A DNA stretch of 64,000 nucleotides, taken from positions 2,860,647 through 2,924,646 of the forward strand of contig NC_090613.1 of NCBI RefSeq assembly GCF_004359215.1, given 5' to 3'. This document shows, piece after piece, positions 21,913 to 32,420 of this stretch. A model generated the notes under the pieces. It was not told the origin of the DNA. It ran no database searches and saw only the letters and a list, made by a program, of their open reading frames with translations. This stretch comes from Bremia lactucae (Eukaryota; Oomycota; Peronosporomycetes; Peronosporales; Peronosporaceae). Every line of letters begins with the position of its first letter. The stretch's first letter is position 1. A program made the translations under genes and the position numbers.

Positions 21913-22347
21913 TACAGCGACCTTTTGTAGTAGCTTCTATAGTCATTTACACTGCAAAAATTCTCAGCCGATAAAATAAATTAAATTTGTACCGAAAAAT
22001 AGAAGCCATAAAAAATATATTTTTCCTCCCATACTCCACTTTGCAAAAGCGTGGTTTTTTTACCAGTAAATCTTGCTGGCTTGCTGGCTCTGCTGTGACG
22101 TGTAAACAATTCCGATGCACGTCCCAATTCAACGCCATGAGAACATTTGTCCTAGCTCTTATAAATATTATTACAAAACAAATGGAATGATAATGAATAG
22201 TTAAGAATATTGGTTTTTGTAAATAAAATATGACAGGTAACATTGTACCTGACTGTCCAATCGCTGCTGGACGCGCGAATGCGCGATGGCTATACATATT
22301 TCTATATTTACATACCAAAGTCAGAACTTGAACGCATTAGTGCATTG
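21913..22347. other. Intergenic, AT-rich; no gene seen
   Basis: This is the 3' flank of the 19075 gene and the 5' flank of the L1 LTR at 22348. Short frames occur on both strands, but none resembles a protein and no repeat was noticed. Confidence 0.5.
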
Positions 22348-22801
22348 TGTAACGGGGTGTATCGTTACATGAAATTAACACTTAAAGGTTTTTAATAAAT
22401 ATATTATCTAAAAGGTAGATAATATTTGCAGGATATTACTTTATATAGTAATATTCAGAATTCTTATCCATAAATAGGTATAGACCATTATACCTATTTA
22501 TTCCGCAGACTAATCAGCTGCAGGAGTAATCAAGAGAAAGTTACAGATAAGATAGAGATAAGTATTCAATTACATGCATAGTATTAGATTATAATTAAGT
22601 TAGCATTTGCAAAGATAGAACAAGAGACACTTAATTATATTTAATACAGTTTTCATTTTACCCTCTTAAGCTAGTTACCTTAAGAGAAGTCTTCCTCTGC
22701 ACGTACTAGTGTACGTGAAATAACGTAAGGCACCACTCGCAACTGAAGCAGTGCGAAGTGGACTTGTACTGAAACAGTACAAGTCATAGGGCCCCGTTAC
22801 A
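22348..22801 (+). repeat. L1 long terminal repeat, tandem cassette 1
   Basis: The LTR is bounded by TGTAACGGGG at 22348 and CCCCGTTACA ending at 22801, a perfect 10-bp inverted pair with canonical TG...CA ends. It is 454 bp with an AT-rich interior. Directly after it comes CCTGGTAGCACTTTGTAG, where a primer-binding site is expected. TGGTAGC could pair with the 3' end of an initiator-type tRNA, but this is inference. Related LTRs are at 24263-24721, 31371-31794, 41701-42147, 47972-48424 and near 63579. Confidence 0.92.
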
Positions 22802-22943
22802 CCTGGTAGCACTTTGTAGTCCGTCCAAGGACCACATTTCATACATCTAACATGGACATGTTAGATGATAGTGGGAATACGCATCACGTTCCCCTGAAAG
22901 CTACTCCTTTCTAAGTGATATAGAAAGGAGTGCGGTTGAACGA

Positions 22944-23630
22944 ATGAGTTCGACCGTAGGAAACGATGCAATCTTGGCATTGATGTCCAACTTAGACAGA
23001 GATGCCCTCCATTCAACCATCGCCAAGTTCATACAACATGAACTTGACGAGATGAAGGAAAAAGTAGCCTTGCTGAATCAGCAAGGCTCTCAACAGGCAG
23101 AACTGTTGAGGTTACAACAGGTACAGACCCCTGTACCTGGGATGACGCAAACGCGTCGTCCCGAAACTTTAAAAATTGACATCTCTAAGTATAGGGGAGT
23201 CGAAGAAGACTCCCTCTTTAGATGGTTTGTCGAGTTAGACGATGCCATAAGGGCACGTCACATCATCGACGAGTAAATGCAAGTCGCATTCGCTCAATCA
23301 AATCTGGCAGGTCGTGCCAAAACTTGAGCATTGGGCCTTAAGTTGCGCGATTCATACGTCTTTGGGTCGCTAGAGGCTTTTAAAACCCGACTCAAACAGA
23401 CGTTTGAGCCACCAAGGGCTGAGTTTAGAGCTCGTTCAGAGCTTCTGAAACTGAAGCAAGGCAAGCGTGATGTTCACGCATATGCCCAGCACATACGAAT
23501 CTAAACGAGTTGTATTACAAATAGCCCAGTTTATTAACACACGTTGGCTACGGTGTTCATGCAAGGTCTTACGGATGGTCCCGTAAAGACCCACCTGTTC
23601 CGCTTGAAACTGGATACGTTACGGTGTTTT
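22944..23630 (+). pseudogene. L1 gag, cassette 1, with in-frame stops
   Basis: The ATG at 22944 (MSSTVGNDAILALMSNLDRD) starts a Gypsy gag. The frame contains FIQHELDEMKEKVALLN and PETLKIDISKYRGVEEDSLF. It is stopped by TAA at 23274 where the relatives read Q (DEQMQVAF), and by TGA near 23324 where they read W (KTWALGL). The capsid continues (LEAFKTRLKQTFEPPRAEF, then KQGKRDVHAYAQHIRI) to another TAA near 23503. Homology to the gag of element D ends around 23625, where other sequence takes over. There is no zinc knuckle and no pol. Confidence 0.9.
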
Positions 23631-24112
23631 TGAATACGCTCCACAAGGAAACGTTGACTACGTGGGAATACACCAATGGTGGGAGAATTAGATCCGACCC
23701 ATGTGTCGGGTCTAGAATCGCAAATCGACAAACTCGATCGCTTCCTCAATGATTTGGAGGAGAGACTTGATCACGAGCGCGATAAGCGTCGCTCGTTGGA
23801 GCAGACGGTGCAGGCTCACTATATCGAACGGTTGGGAGACCGTTCGAAGAGTGCGTTCCCATGTTGGAGTACGAACGGAATTATCACGCTCTTCGTGATG
23901 AGATGTCGCCAGCTCTTCGTGATGAGCTGTCGCCAACTCATCGCGGTTTCGAGGATCTTCGGACCCGACTTGAGAATCTCCAGATTCAGCATGAGAATCT
24001 AGTTCGTGACCACAAAAATCTTTTAGGGATTCTTGAAAAGGGTGGTCAGATCCGTCCTCGAAAGAAGCCGCTTACTGATGGTACGGGCGGAGCCGACCGA
24101 CGTAAAATGTAG
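23631..24112 (+). pseudogene. Coiled-coil-like coding segment downstream of gag, cassette 1
   Basis: A + frame from 23676 reads VGELDPTHVSGLESQIDKLD, then FLNDLEERLDHERDKRRSLE, and changes frame near 23860 to YERNYHALRDEMSP and on to FEDLRTRLENLQIQHENLVR, ending at 24112. Heptad-like spacing of Leu and high Glu/Arg/Lys point to a coiled coil. It is not part of the gag of elements B, C or D. It resembles in style the helical tail of the gag-like frame near 17040-17160, so it may come from another retroelement. Family unknown. Confidence 0.55.
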
Positions 24113-24262
24113 GATGCGTTCGCAACCTACGTGGCAATTTTATTGTGTACGCATTGCCTCTGCAATGCAGTACACGGAAAGTATCAATGAACTTGGGTAT
24201 TTAGTCTACTGCTACCCACATTAGTGACTAAACGCTTTGGTCGGATTACCGTAAAGAGTAGC
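24113..24262 (-). pseudogene. Inverted fragment of integrase C-terminus
   Basis: Read on the minus strand from about 24255, the frame gives RPKRLVTNVGSSRL. This matches LPKRVVANVDSSKLLPKF of the integrase end at 26085-26040 (minus) in element B. A short piece of minus-strand pol thus sits between the + strand cassette and the next + strand LTR. At the + to - switch (24107-24132) lies an imperfect palindrome. Confidence 0.75.
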
Positions 24263-24721
24263 TGTGACGGGGTGTATCGTTTAATAAAATTAACGGTTAA
24301 AGGCTGTTAATTAATATGTTATCTAAAAGGTAGATAATATTTGAAGGATATTACTTTGTATAGTAATGTTTGGAATTCTTATTCATAAATAGGTATAGAC
24401 CATTATATCTATTTATTCCGCAGACTACTCAGCTGTAGAGATAAACAAAAGAGAGATACAGATAAGATAAGATAAGATTAAAAATCAATTGCATGTTTAG
24501 TATAAGATTATAATTAAGTTAGCATTTACAAGATAGATAGAAGAGATACTTAAATATATTAATACTTTTTTCATTTTACCCTCTTTAAGCTAGTTACATT
24601 TAAGAGAAGTCTTCCTCTGCACGTACTAGTGTACGTGAAATAATGTTATGCACCACTTGCAACTGAAGCAGCGCAAAGTGGACTTGTACTGAAGCAGTGC
24701 AAGTCGTAGTGCCCCGTTACA
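24263..24721 (+). repeat. L1 long terminal repeat, tandem cassette 2
   Basis: TGTGACGGGG at 24263 to CCCCGTTACA ending at 24721 (459 bp). It is about 90% similar by eye to the LTR at 22348-22801, with several indels, and is followed by the same CCTGGTAGC primer-site-like sequence. The divergence argues that the two LTRs are not a freshly made pair. Confidence 0.9.
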
Positions 24722-24853
24722 CCTGGTAGCGCTTTGTAGTCCGTCCAAGGACCACATTTTCCACCTCTAGCATGGATATGTTTGATGATAGAGGGAATAC
24801 GCATCACGTTTTTCGAGAAAGCTACTACTTTTTAAGTAAGTGCAGACGAACGA

Positions 24854-25540
24854 ATGAGTTCGACCGAAGGAAACGATGCAATCTTGGCAATGCTGTCCAA
24901 TTTGAACAGAGATGCCCTCCATTCAGCCATCGCCAAGTTTATACAACATGAACTGGACGAGATGAAGGAAAACGTAGCCTTGCTGAATAAGCGAGGCTCT
25001 CAACAGGCAGAACTGCTGGGGTTACAACAGGTACAGACCCCTGTACCTGGGATGACGCAAACGCGTCGTCCCGAAACTTTAAAAATTGACATCTCTAAGT
25101 ATAGGGGAGTCGAAGAAGACTCCCTCTTTAGATGGTTTGTCGAGTTAGACGATGCCATAAGGGCACGTCACATCATCGACGAGTAAATGCAAGTCGCATT
25201 CGCTCAATCAAATCTGGCAGGTCGTGCCAAAACTTGAGCATTGGGCCTTAAGTTGCGCGATTCATACGTCTTTGGGTCGCTAGAGGCTTTTAAAACCCGA
25301 CTCAAACAGACGTTTGAGCCACCAAGGGCTGAGTTTAGAGCTCGTTCAGAGCTTCTGAAACTGAAGCAAGGCAAGCGTGATGTTCACGCATATGCCCAGC
25401 ACATACGAATCTAAACGAGTTGTATTACAAATAGCCCAGTTTATTAACACACGTTGGCTACGGTGTTCATGCAAGGTCTTACGGATGGTCCCGTAAAGAC
25501 CCACCTGTTCCGCTTGAAACTGGATACGTTACGGTGTTTT
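24854..25540 (+). pseudogene. L1 gag, cassette 2, sharing the same stops
   Basis: This parallels the gag at 22944. The first about 165 nt differ at many positions (MSSTEGNDAILAMLSNLNRD, then ENVALLNKRGS). From 25020 on it is identical by eye to cassette 1, including the TAA and TGA codons inside the capsid and the loss of homology to gag near 25535. Two copies with shared disabling mutations show that the damage came before the duplication or was copied by gene conversion. Confidence 0.9.
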
Positions 25541-25945
25541 TGAATACGCTCCACAAGGAAACGTTGACTACGTGGGAATACACCAATGGTGGGAGAATTA
25601 GATCCGACCCATGTGTCGGGTCTAGAATCGCAAATCGACAAACTCGATCGCTTCCTCAATGATTTGGAGGAGAGACTTGATCACGAGCGCGATAAGCGTC
25701 GCTCGTTGGAGCAGACGGTGCAGGCTCACTATATCGAACGGTTGGGAGACCGTTCGAAGAGTGCGTTCCCATGTTGGAGCACGAACGGAAATATCACGCT
25801 CTTCGTGATGAGCTGTCTTCCGCTCATCGTGGTTTCGAGGATCTTCGTACCCGACATGAGAACCTCTAGATTCAACATGAGAATCTGGTTGGTGACCACA
25901 GGAATCTTCTAGGGATTCTTGAAACGGGTGGCCGACCAAAGTAAA
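25541..25945 (+). pseudogene. Coiled-coil-like segment, cassette 2
   Basis: The same segment as at 23631-24112, identical up to about 25779 and then diverging, with a deletion that shortens it. It ends next to the 26-bp palindrome at 25946-25971, where the coding strand flips to minus. Confidence 0.55.
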
Positions 25946-25971
25946 ACGTAGGATGCGCTCGCATCCTACGT
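25946..25971. repeat. Perfect 12-bp-arm palindrome at the head-to-head junction
   Basis: ACGTAGGATGCG and CGCATCCTACGT are separated by 2 nt. To the left, coding signal is on the + strand. To the right, integrase coding is on the minus strand. The equivalent site in cassette 1 (24107-24132) is an imperfect version. Confidence 0.85.
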
Positions 25972-26700
25972 GACTATTCTATTGTGTACGCATTGCCTCT
26001 GCGATGCAGTCCCGATGAACTTGGGTAGTAGTTTACTACTATCCACATTAGCGACAACACGCTTAGGTAAGTTTTCCGTAGAGAGTAGTACTAGGTCATT
26101 AATGTTTAATGGAAGAACATTTGCTCTTCCATGTTTGTCTGCGTTCCGTTTCTGACGGTCCACTGCGTTAGCAATGGAATCCTGTACGAAATGGATAATG
26201 ATTCTCGAGCCAGCAGAAATTCCTCTGCTGACTCATTTGTTTTGTCCTTTTCAGTGCACTTGTGCGCACGGCCATGAGACCTTTCTCATCTTCGATGTCG
26301 ATTTCTTCGACATCGACATCATTCGAGTCGTTGTTAACTTCGGCGCGTGACGAGCATGAGCCAGAAATGGTTTTTGCTCGTGCGAGTCCACCCCCCTTAA
26401 ACTAGAGAATCCCTCTAATTGGGTGGGTATACGTGGATGGCGTAAGCCATTCATGAAGACGGTGGATGCGTTGTAGATGCATGCACCAAATTATTGATGG
26501 CGAATTAGACCATCGGTAAAAACTCGCTCCAATTTGGATACGATTGGACATAACCTTGAAGCATCTCTTCGAGGACGCGATTTTCGCGTTCCGTCTCACC
26601 TTCTGTCTCTGGATGATCAGAAGTTGACATAGTCAGCCGTGTTTCAAGAAATCGGAACACGGATTGCTAAAACTCCGCCGTAAATCGTGGATCTCTTTTC
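25972..26700 (-). pseudogene. Element B integrase C-terminal region
   Basis: The minus-strand frame 26163-25966 reads DRQKRNADKHGRANVLPLNI and then NLPKRVVANVDSSKLLPKF, which is the integrase region before the C-terminal barrel. Upstream (26454-26251) is a piece starting MNGLRHPRIPTQLEGF, the conserved motif after the integrase core. Short deletions and frameshifts separate the pieces. The end of the gene and the 3' LTR of element B are missing, replaced by the palindrome and the tandem cassettes. Confidence 0.82.
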
Positions 26701-27350
26701 AAGACCATTTCAGGGCCAAACCGTGGAGTTTGAATATCGTGTCGATAAATAGACGGGCACAGCCCGGAGCCGTGATCGACTCTGGTACTACAGCAAGATC
26801 TACCATCTTGCTGATTATGTCTACAAAAAAAAGGATTCCATTATTTTTGTGATCGTCTTCGGGAAATTCGAAGACCAAGTCCATAGATACGGACTGCCAA
26901 CACTCTGCCGGAAGTGATAGAGGTTGGACAAGTGCACGGGATGAATGGCTAGGCTTCACCCGGAGCCGTGATCGACTCTGTTACTACAGCAAGATCTACC
27001 ATCTTGCTGATTATGTCTACAAAAAAAAGGATTCCATTATTTTTGTGATCGTCTTCGGGAAATTCGAAGACCAAGTCCATAGATACGGACTGCCAACACT
27101 CTGCCGGAAGTGATAGAGGTTGGACAAGTGCACAGGATGAAGGGCTAGGCTTCACCCGTTGACATACCTCGCAAGCACGAATGTACTTGCGCACGAAATG
27201 ATACTGGCGGGGCCAGTAAAAGTCGTGACTTACTGTGAGACAAGTTTTCTCACGTCCAAGATGACACTCATACATGATGCGCAAGCGTAAATCATTGTGA
27301 GTTGGGACGACGAGACGTGGAGTGCCGCCGGCAACGGCTGTGTAGTAAAA
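26701..27350 (-). pseudogene. Element B integrase core and zinc finger with internal duplication
   Basis: The minus frame 27284-26949 carries the zinc-binding tail YIRACEVCQRVKP and the core start SVSMDLVFEFPEDD, FVDIISKMVDLAVV. The frame 26959-26699 repeats the same core start. A 196-bp tandem duplication (26763-26958 and 26959-27154) causes this. The zinc-binding His part (YECHLGREKTCL) is near 27284-27240. The first core aspartate therefore occurs twice. Confidence 0.85.
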
Positions 27351-27990
27351 TCAGCCATTGCGTGTTGTGTATTGATCGGATGACGATCGATATAAAGCTG
27401 GTAAAACTTTATAAGATTTATTGGATGGATTTATCAGATGATCCATCAAACGCAGAAGGTCTTTATCTATTGAGCAGGCTTTCTTAATGTCATCAAACAA
27501 GGTTGATGACGGAACACTTGAAATGAGTGTTGCAACAGTGGGATTATTATCACTGTTGGAATGCACAGCCGGCCCGAAATCGGGCGGCGTGATAACGTAT
27601 CAGCGACGACATTATGTCGTCCTGGTTTAAATTCCACGGGGAAATTATACTCTGCGAAGAAGGATAGCCACCTCGCCATTTTTTGCGAGATATACGATGA
27701 GCGGTCTATCTCCTCGGAGATAGACCCTAAACTTAGCTAGTGCATATTTCATGGCATAACGTTCCAAGTGATGCACTAAGTAATTGAGCTCAGCTGGTTG
27801 CAGCAGACGTGATTTGTTACAGACGACACGCTCCGCGTTGTCTGTGTCGAATCGCAATAACGCACAGTCGATTGCAAAATCGCTGGCGTCACAAACCACA
27901 TGGAATGGTCTGTCTTGATCTGCAATCGCCAAGTAGGCAATTGCATCAAGCTTTGCTTGATAACTTCAAAGGAACGCTGACAATCAGCGT
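27351..27990 (-). pseudogene. Element B RNase H
   Basis: The minus frame 27932-27645 contains HVVCDASDFAIDCALL and AELNYLVHHLERYAMKYALA. The frame 27679-27467 gives MARWLSFFAEYNFPVEFKP and VVADTLSRRP. A deletion near 27690 has removed most of the TDH block, leaving a frameshift. RNase H is nonfunctional. Confidence 0.85.
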
Positions 27991-28927
27991 TTCATAGCCA
28001 TTTCTCGTCTTCTTTTAAGAGACGAGAGAGATGAACTGTCATCTCGGCTTAATTGCGGGAGTACTTGTGCAAGTACGCTGCTAATCCAAGGAACTTTTTA
28101 AGTCCCTTGACATCGACTGGAACTGGCCAGTCGGTAATTGCCTTGATCGTTTCGAGATCAGGGCGTACGCCCTGTTTACCGACGATGCACCCAAGAAGTG
28201 GTATTTCGCTTGCAGCGAATATACACTTCTTGAGATTTGCGTACTACTTGTGCTTTCGCTTAAGTGAAAGAACCTGACGAACGTGAGTTTTATGAACTTC
28301 CACGTCCGTCTTACCGTCCATGGCTCGGCTATGGACGAATACATCGTCAAAATAACTCGGTGCGAATTCTCGCAACGGTCTCAAAAGATTCGTTACGCAT
28401 CTGTTGAATGTTGCAGGGGCGGTACTAAGCCTTTGTGGCATTACTAGCCACTCCCAGAGCATCCCACTGGGAGTGCTCACTGCTGTGTACGGGATGTCCT
28501 GTTCATGCATAAGGATCTGATAAAGTGCATCCATAAGAACCATAGACGAAAGATGTACGCTTCCACATACCTACTATGATTACGTCTTTTCTAGGTATCG
28601 GTGTTTGAGCCGGTGCCGTTGTAGCATTCAGTTTATTAAATGCGTGCACTATCCGCCACCCTCCTGTGGCCTTTCACACACAGATGGTCGGAGAGCTATG
28701 TGGGTAGGTTGAATCCCTCACATGGCCCACTTTTAATCGATCGATAAAGAATTTATCGATTGCAAGTATTTGTTCAGGAGGTAGTGGCCACTGCATCATG
28801 ACACAATACTTCGGGCCCGGTTTGAGCTCGATCTCATGTCGAGTGCCTTTATCTTTAGGCAACTCGCATGGAACTGTTTCAGGGAATATATCCCTGAATT
28901 CAATCGAATCCTTGTATAAAAGATTGG
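27991..28927 (-). pseudogene. Element B reverse transcriptase
   Basis: The minus frame 28543-28244 holds YQILMHEQDIPYTAVSTPSG, MLWEWLVMPQRL and SYFDDVFVHSRAMDG, with both catalytic aspartates intact. Downstream, 28350-28081 carries frameshifted thumb sequence. Upstream, 28862-28674 carries HEIELKPGPKYCVMMQWPLP and SSPTICV. One in-frame stop and several shifts separate these segments. Upstream of 28928 the strand flips (next entry). Confidence 0.87.
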
Positions 28928-29587
28928 TTGTGGAGTCAGCTGCCGGCGGCTGTGCGAATGCACAGGCAGGTCCGAAGGTACACTACTCGAATAAGTCGAG
29001 TGGATTGACATAAATGTACGCCAAGCGGGCGACATTCAAGGAAGATACCGGTTCTCCAAAATGGACAACACCATGATCCTAGGTCGAATAGAGAGTCATA
29101 CCGTAGAGGACCCGACTGTGATAGCGCACAGTCGGAAGACTTTGAGGGAAAAAGTTTTCACGTACTTGAGAAGTAATCTTCTCAAATAATATTGCTGAAG
29201 TGACTAAACTGCAGCATCCCAAGGAAATGATCCCTCGACAGTCTATGGATAAATCCCAGAAAAAAACAAGACATTGAATGTCTTAGTTCATGACGGATCA
29301 AGAGCAGGCGCTTATACTCTTGATCTGTATGCGCCTCCGAAGTTAACTTCGGAGATAACTGAATTACCAACCCTAGAACCCAAGCGGTTCTTGAGAGATC
29401 TGCATAGTGGTAGAATCAAGCAGATCTGCGTACTCGTCACAGAGGACGAATACGTAACCGATATTCGGTCAGCGGCAGTTTTTACAGAGAACGAATGGGT
29501 TCTCAGCAGCTCATCGATGGACGAAAGTGTCCTCGCTGTGAAGACTCGGATTGAGAGATTAACTGCTTAATCCTGGGGGTCACTTAA
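28928..29587 (+). pseudogene. Inverted protease-RT linker of element B
   Basis: In element D the linker (RVGAYTLDLYAPPNL, EPKRFLRDLHSGRIKQICVL) is encoded on the minus strand at 46197-45520. In element B the same sequence lies on the + strand, as the frame 29274-29570 with RAGAYTLDLYAPPKL and EPKRFLRDLHSGRIKQ. Flanking RT (left) and protease (right) remain minus. Breakpoints judged by comparison with D are about 28927/28928 and 29587/29588. Confidence 0.88.
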
Positions 29588-30110
29588 TGGGTGATTAGTA
29601 ATCACACTGTGATCTTGTCCTGTCGTCCTAACGACCGTACCACAAGTGAGGCCATCGCACTCACTCCTAGTACATCCACACGCTTGTGGACGCTCCAAGA
29701 CGTTCATCAGATGGCCATCTGATGAACAAGTGGCAGGCATCCTTACGGATCGATGCTGCCAGCTGTTCCTTGGATCATATTTTCTGAGCCCAGGTAAACC
29801 TAGGATGACATCAAATTTGTCATCCAAATCCAGTACGATGAAATCATCATCGTAACGTAAATCTTTTAACGTGTAGTGGAATTTCACTACGCATTTTTAT
29901 CGTTTCGTTACTGTTATCGATGCGCCAGTTACTAGACGCACCGTCATCCTCGTTGGAGGGATGTCGCGCTCAACAAATTTGAGGCTACGACCCTCTAGCG
30001 ACTGCTTCCAGATAAAGTTATTCGACGCCCCACAGTACACTAGGGTCTAACTGACAAATCATTTGTCACTTTTAATTTCAAGGTGATGAAAGATACCTCA
30101 TCACCAGGTG
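29588..30110 (-). pseudogene. Element B protease
   Basis: The minus frame 29887-29567 shows KFDVILGLPGLRKYDPRNSW, with Gly where element D has Trp. The N-terminal half (30070-29890) matches elements C and D. It contains YCGASNNF, where retropepsins have D-S/T-G or a close variant; the catalytic Asp position is Tyr. A stop is also present near 30050. The segment is almost identical to 40126-40440. Confidence 0.82.
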
Positions 30111-31230
30111 AAGAGAGACATAATGATTGTGTTTCTGGAGCAACTTAAGTCATTTGCAAATTCTCTTGAGGTTGCTGGATCAGTAGGGCGTTGCGCCCCT
30201 ACTGACCCCGACCGTTTTTTGGCGATCCGCCTCGCTGTTGCGATTTCGCAACAATGTCGGACCCGCGACCGTTGCCCCTTTTGGCATACGGTCCAAAATT
30301 ACGTTCAGTACCTTTCGGTACTGGGCGTGGGGCACTACCTACACTCATGAGCGTAGTGTCCTAATTTTTGGCAGCGATAACATTTCTGCAATCGCTTATT
30401 GCTCGAAAAACGAGGCTTCTCGCTTTTGACATAGGAGAAGTCCATAGTTTCTGGACCTCCCAGCTCGTGTAGTCTTGGAGGACGATACGATGACGAACTA
30501 GCTTGAGCATGTTCAAAGCTTAAGTCCTCCTATTCCGCAACGGATATTGCTTCTTCACGCGTATCCACTTCCAAGAGGAACAGGTAGGTCTTTACGGGGC
30601 CATGCGTAAGACCTTGTATATACACCGTAATCAACGTGTGTTCATGAACTGGGTTATTTGTAATTCAACTCGCAAAGAGTCGTATGAGCTGGGTATATGC
30701 GTGAACATCACGCTTGCCTTGCTTGAGTTTCAGAAGCTCTGAACGAGCTCTGAACTCAGCCCTTGGTGGTTCAAACGTCTGTTTGAGCCGGGTTTTAAAA
30801 GCCTCTAGCGATATAAAGCCGTATGGTCGCGCAACTAAAGACCCAATGCCCAGTTTTGGCACGACTTGCCAATTTGACTGAGCAAATGCGACTTGCATCT
30901 GCTCGTCGACGATGTGACGATCCCTTATGGCATCGTCCAACTCGACAAGGCAATATCAGAGAAAGTCTTCTTCGACTCCCCTACACTTAGAGATGCCATC
31001 TTTAAGGTTTCGAGAGAACGCGTGTGCGTCATCCTAGGTACAGGGGTCTGTACCTGTTATACCTTCAACAGTTCTGCCTGTTGAGAACCTTGCTGATTAA
31101 GCAAGGCTACCTTTTCCTTCGCCTCGTCAAGTTTATGTTGTATGAACTTGGCGATGGCTGAATGGAGGGCATATCTGTCCAAACCGGACAGCATCGCCAA
31201 GATGGCATCATTCCGTACGGTCAAACTAAT
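30111..31230 (-). pseudogene. Element B gag
   Basis: Minus-strand gag with the start codon lost (the ATG of the relatives reads ATT near 31228). The frame 30940-30665 gives HIVDEQMQVAFAQSNWQVV and FEPPRAEFRARSELLKLKQG. The zinc knuckle CYRCQKLGHYAHEC near 30395-30345 is intact but out of frame with the capsid. The PR region follows at about 30110. Confidence 0.85.
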
Positions 31231-31370
31231 TCGTTCGACCGCACTCCTTTCTAAACACTTAGAATGAAGTAGCTAGCACGCGAAACGTGATGCGTCTTTC
31301 CATTATCATCTAACATGTCCATGTTAGATGATGGAACTGTGGTCCTTGGACGGACAACAAAGTGCTACCA

Positions 31371-31794
31371 GGCACTGCCGACTTGTACTGCTTCAGTACA
31401 TGTTCACTTCGCTCTGCTTCAGTGTGAGTGGTGCCTCACGGCACTTCACGTTCACTAAAGCTTGCAGAGGAAGACTCTCTTAAAAAAAACACTTGCTTTA
31501 ATGAGGGTTAAAAGTAACTGCAAATGATATATTAAATTTTCTGTTTCTATTTATAAAATACTAGCTTAATTTTTAACTAATACAAATACATGTAATATAG
31601 TCATATATGTCTCTCTCTTTGCGCGCATTCAGTGCTGACTGGACCGCGAAGCAAGTAGATATAATGGCTTATATCTACAAATGGGTTAGCTTTCCGAATA
31701 TTACTATGTAAAGTAATATTCTCTACCTTTTAGATAATATGTTAATTAACAACCTTTATGTGTTAATTTTAATTGAAGATACACCCCGTTATAA
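31371..31794 (-). repeat. L1 LTR of element B (5' LTR, minus orientation)
   Basis: The reverse complement of the L1 LTR. The TATAACGGGGTGTAT start is at 31794. The end near 31371 has lost the terminal CCCCGTTACA, so CACTGCC is joined directly to the CTGGTAGC primer-site sequence. Its outer end abuts the truncated integrase of element C at about 31807. Confidence 0.85.
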
Positions 31795-31807
31795 TTTGTA
31801 TCACATC

Positions 31808-32420
31808 GTCAGAAGTTGACACATTCAACTGTGTTCCAAGTTTTGAGCACAGATTGGCAACTCCGCCTTGAATTTAGGGTCTCGATCCAAGACCAGTTCA
31901 CGAGATAATCCATGGAGTCGAAATATCGTGTCAACAAAGACAGAAGCACAGCGTTTAGCTGTGATAGACTCCGTGGAGTACCATCTTGCTGAAACGATCA
32001 GCAAACACAACAATACCATTATTTTTGTGATCGTCTTCGAATTATTCGAAGACGATGTCCATAGATACGGACTACCAACACTCTGCCTGAACAGAGAGAA
32101 TTGTAACGGAGCACGGGATGAAGCACTGAACTCACCCGTTGACAAATTTTGCAAGCACGTATGTACTTGCCAATTGGCATGGTCTATATGAGTCGCGACT
32201 AATTGTGAGATAGATCTTCTCACGTCCACGATGACCACATATTGGTAATAAGATATGATGCGTAAACGCAAATCATTATGGGTGGGAATGACGAGATGAA
32301 GTATGTCGCCTGCAATAGCTGTATAATACAGTAAATCATTGCGTGTTTGTGTATTGATTTGTTGAGTATCGATACAATTTCGACCATCCTTCTAAGGGTT
32401 GTGTTGTAATGGATTTCTAA
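31808..32420 (-). pseudogene. Element C integrase, truncated
   Basis: The minus frame 32271-31825 gives MRLRIISYYQYVV, then YSTESITAKRCASVFVDTIF and RLHGLSRELVLDRDPKFKAE. The DRDPKF catalytic Asp is present. The zinc-binding part is heavily damaged. The C-terminal part ends at 31807 against the LTR of element B, so the 3' end and the LTR of element C are not in the window. Confidence 0.82.

Noticed and set aside
22944..26000. Tandem cassettes as a functional array such as CRISPR
   Set aside because: The units are LTR-gag copies with stop codons. No spacer-repeat pattern exists and the genome is eukaryotic.
29274..29570. Apparent + strand gene of 98 codons
   Set aside because: It is the inverted linker segment of a minus-strand Gypsy element and not an independent gene.
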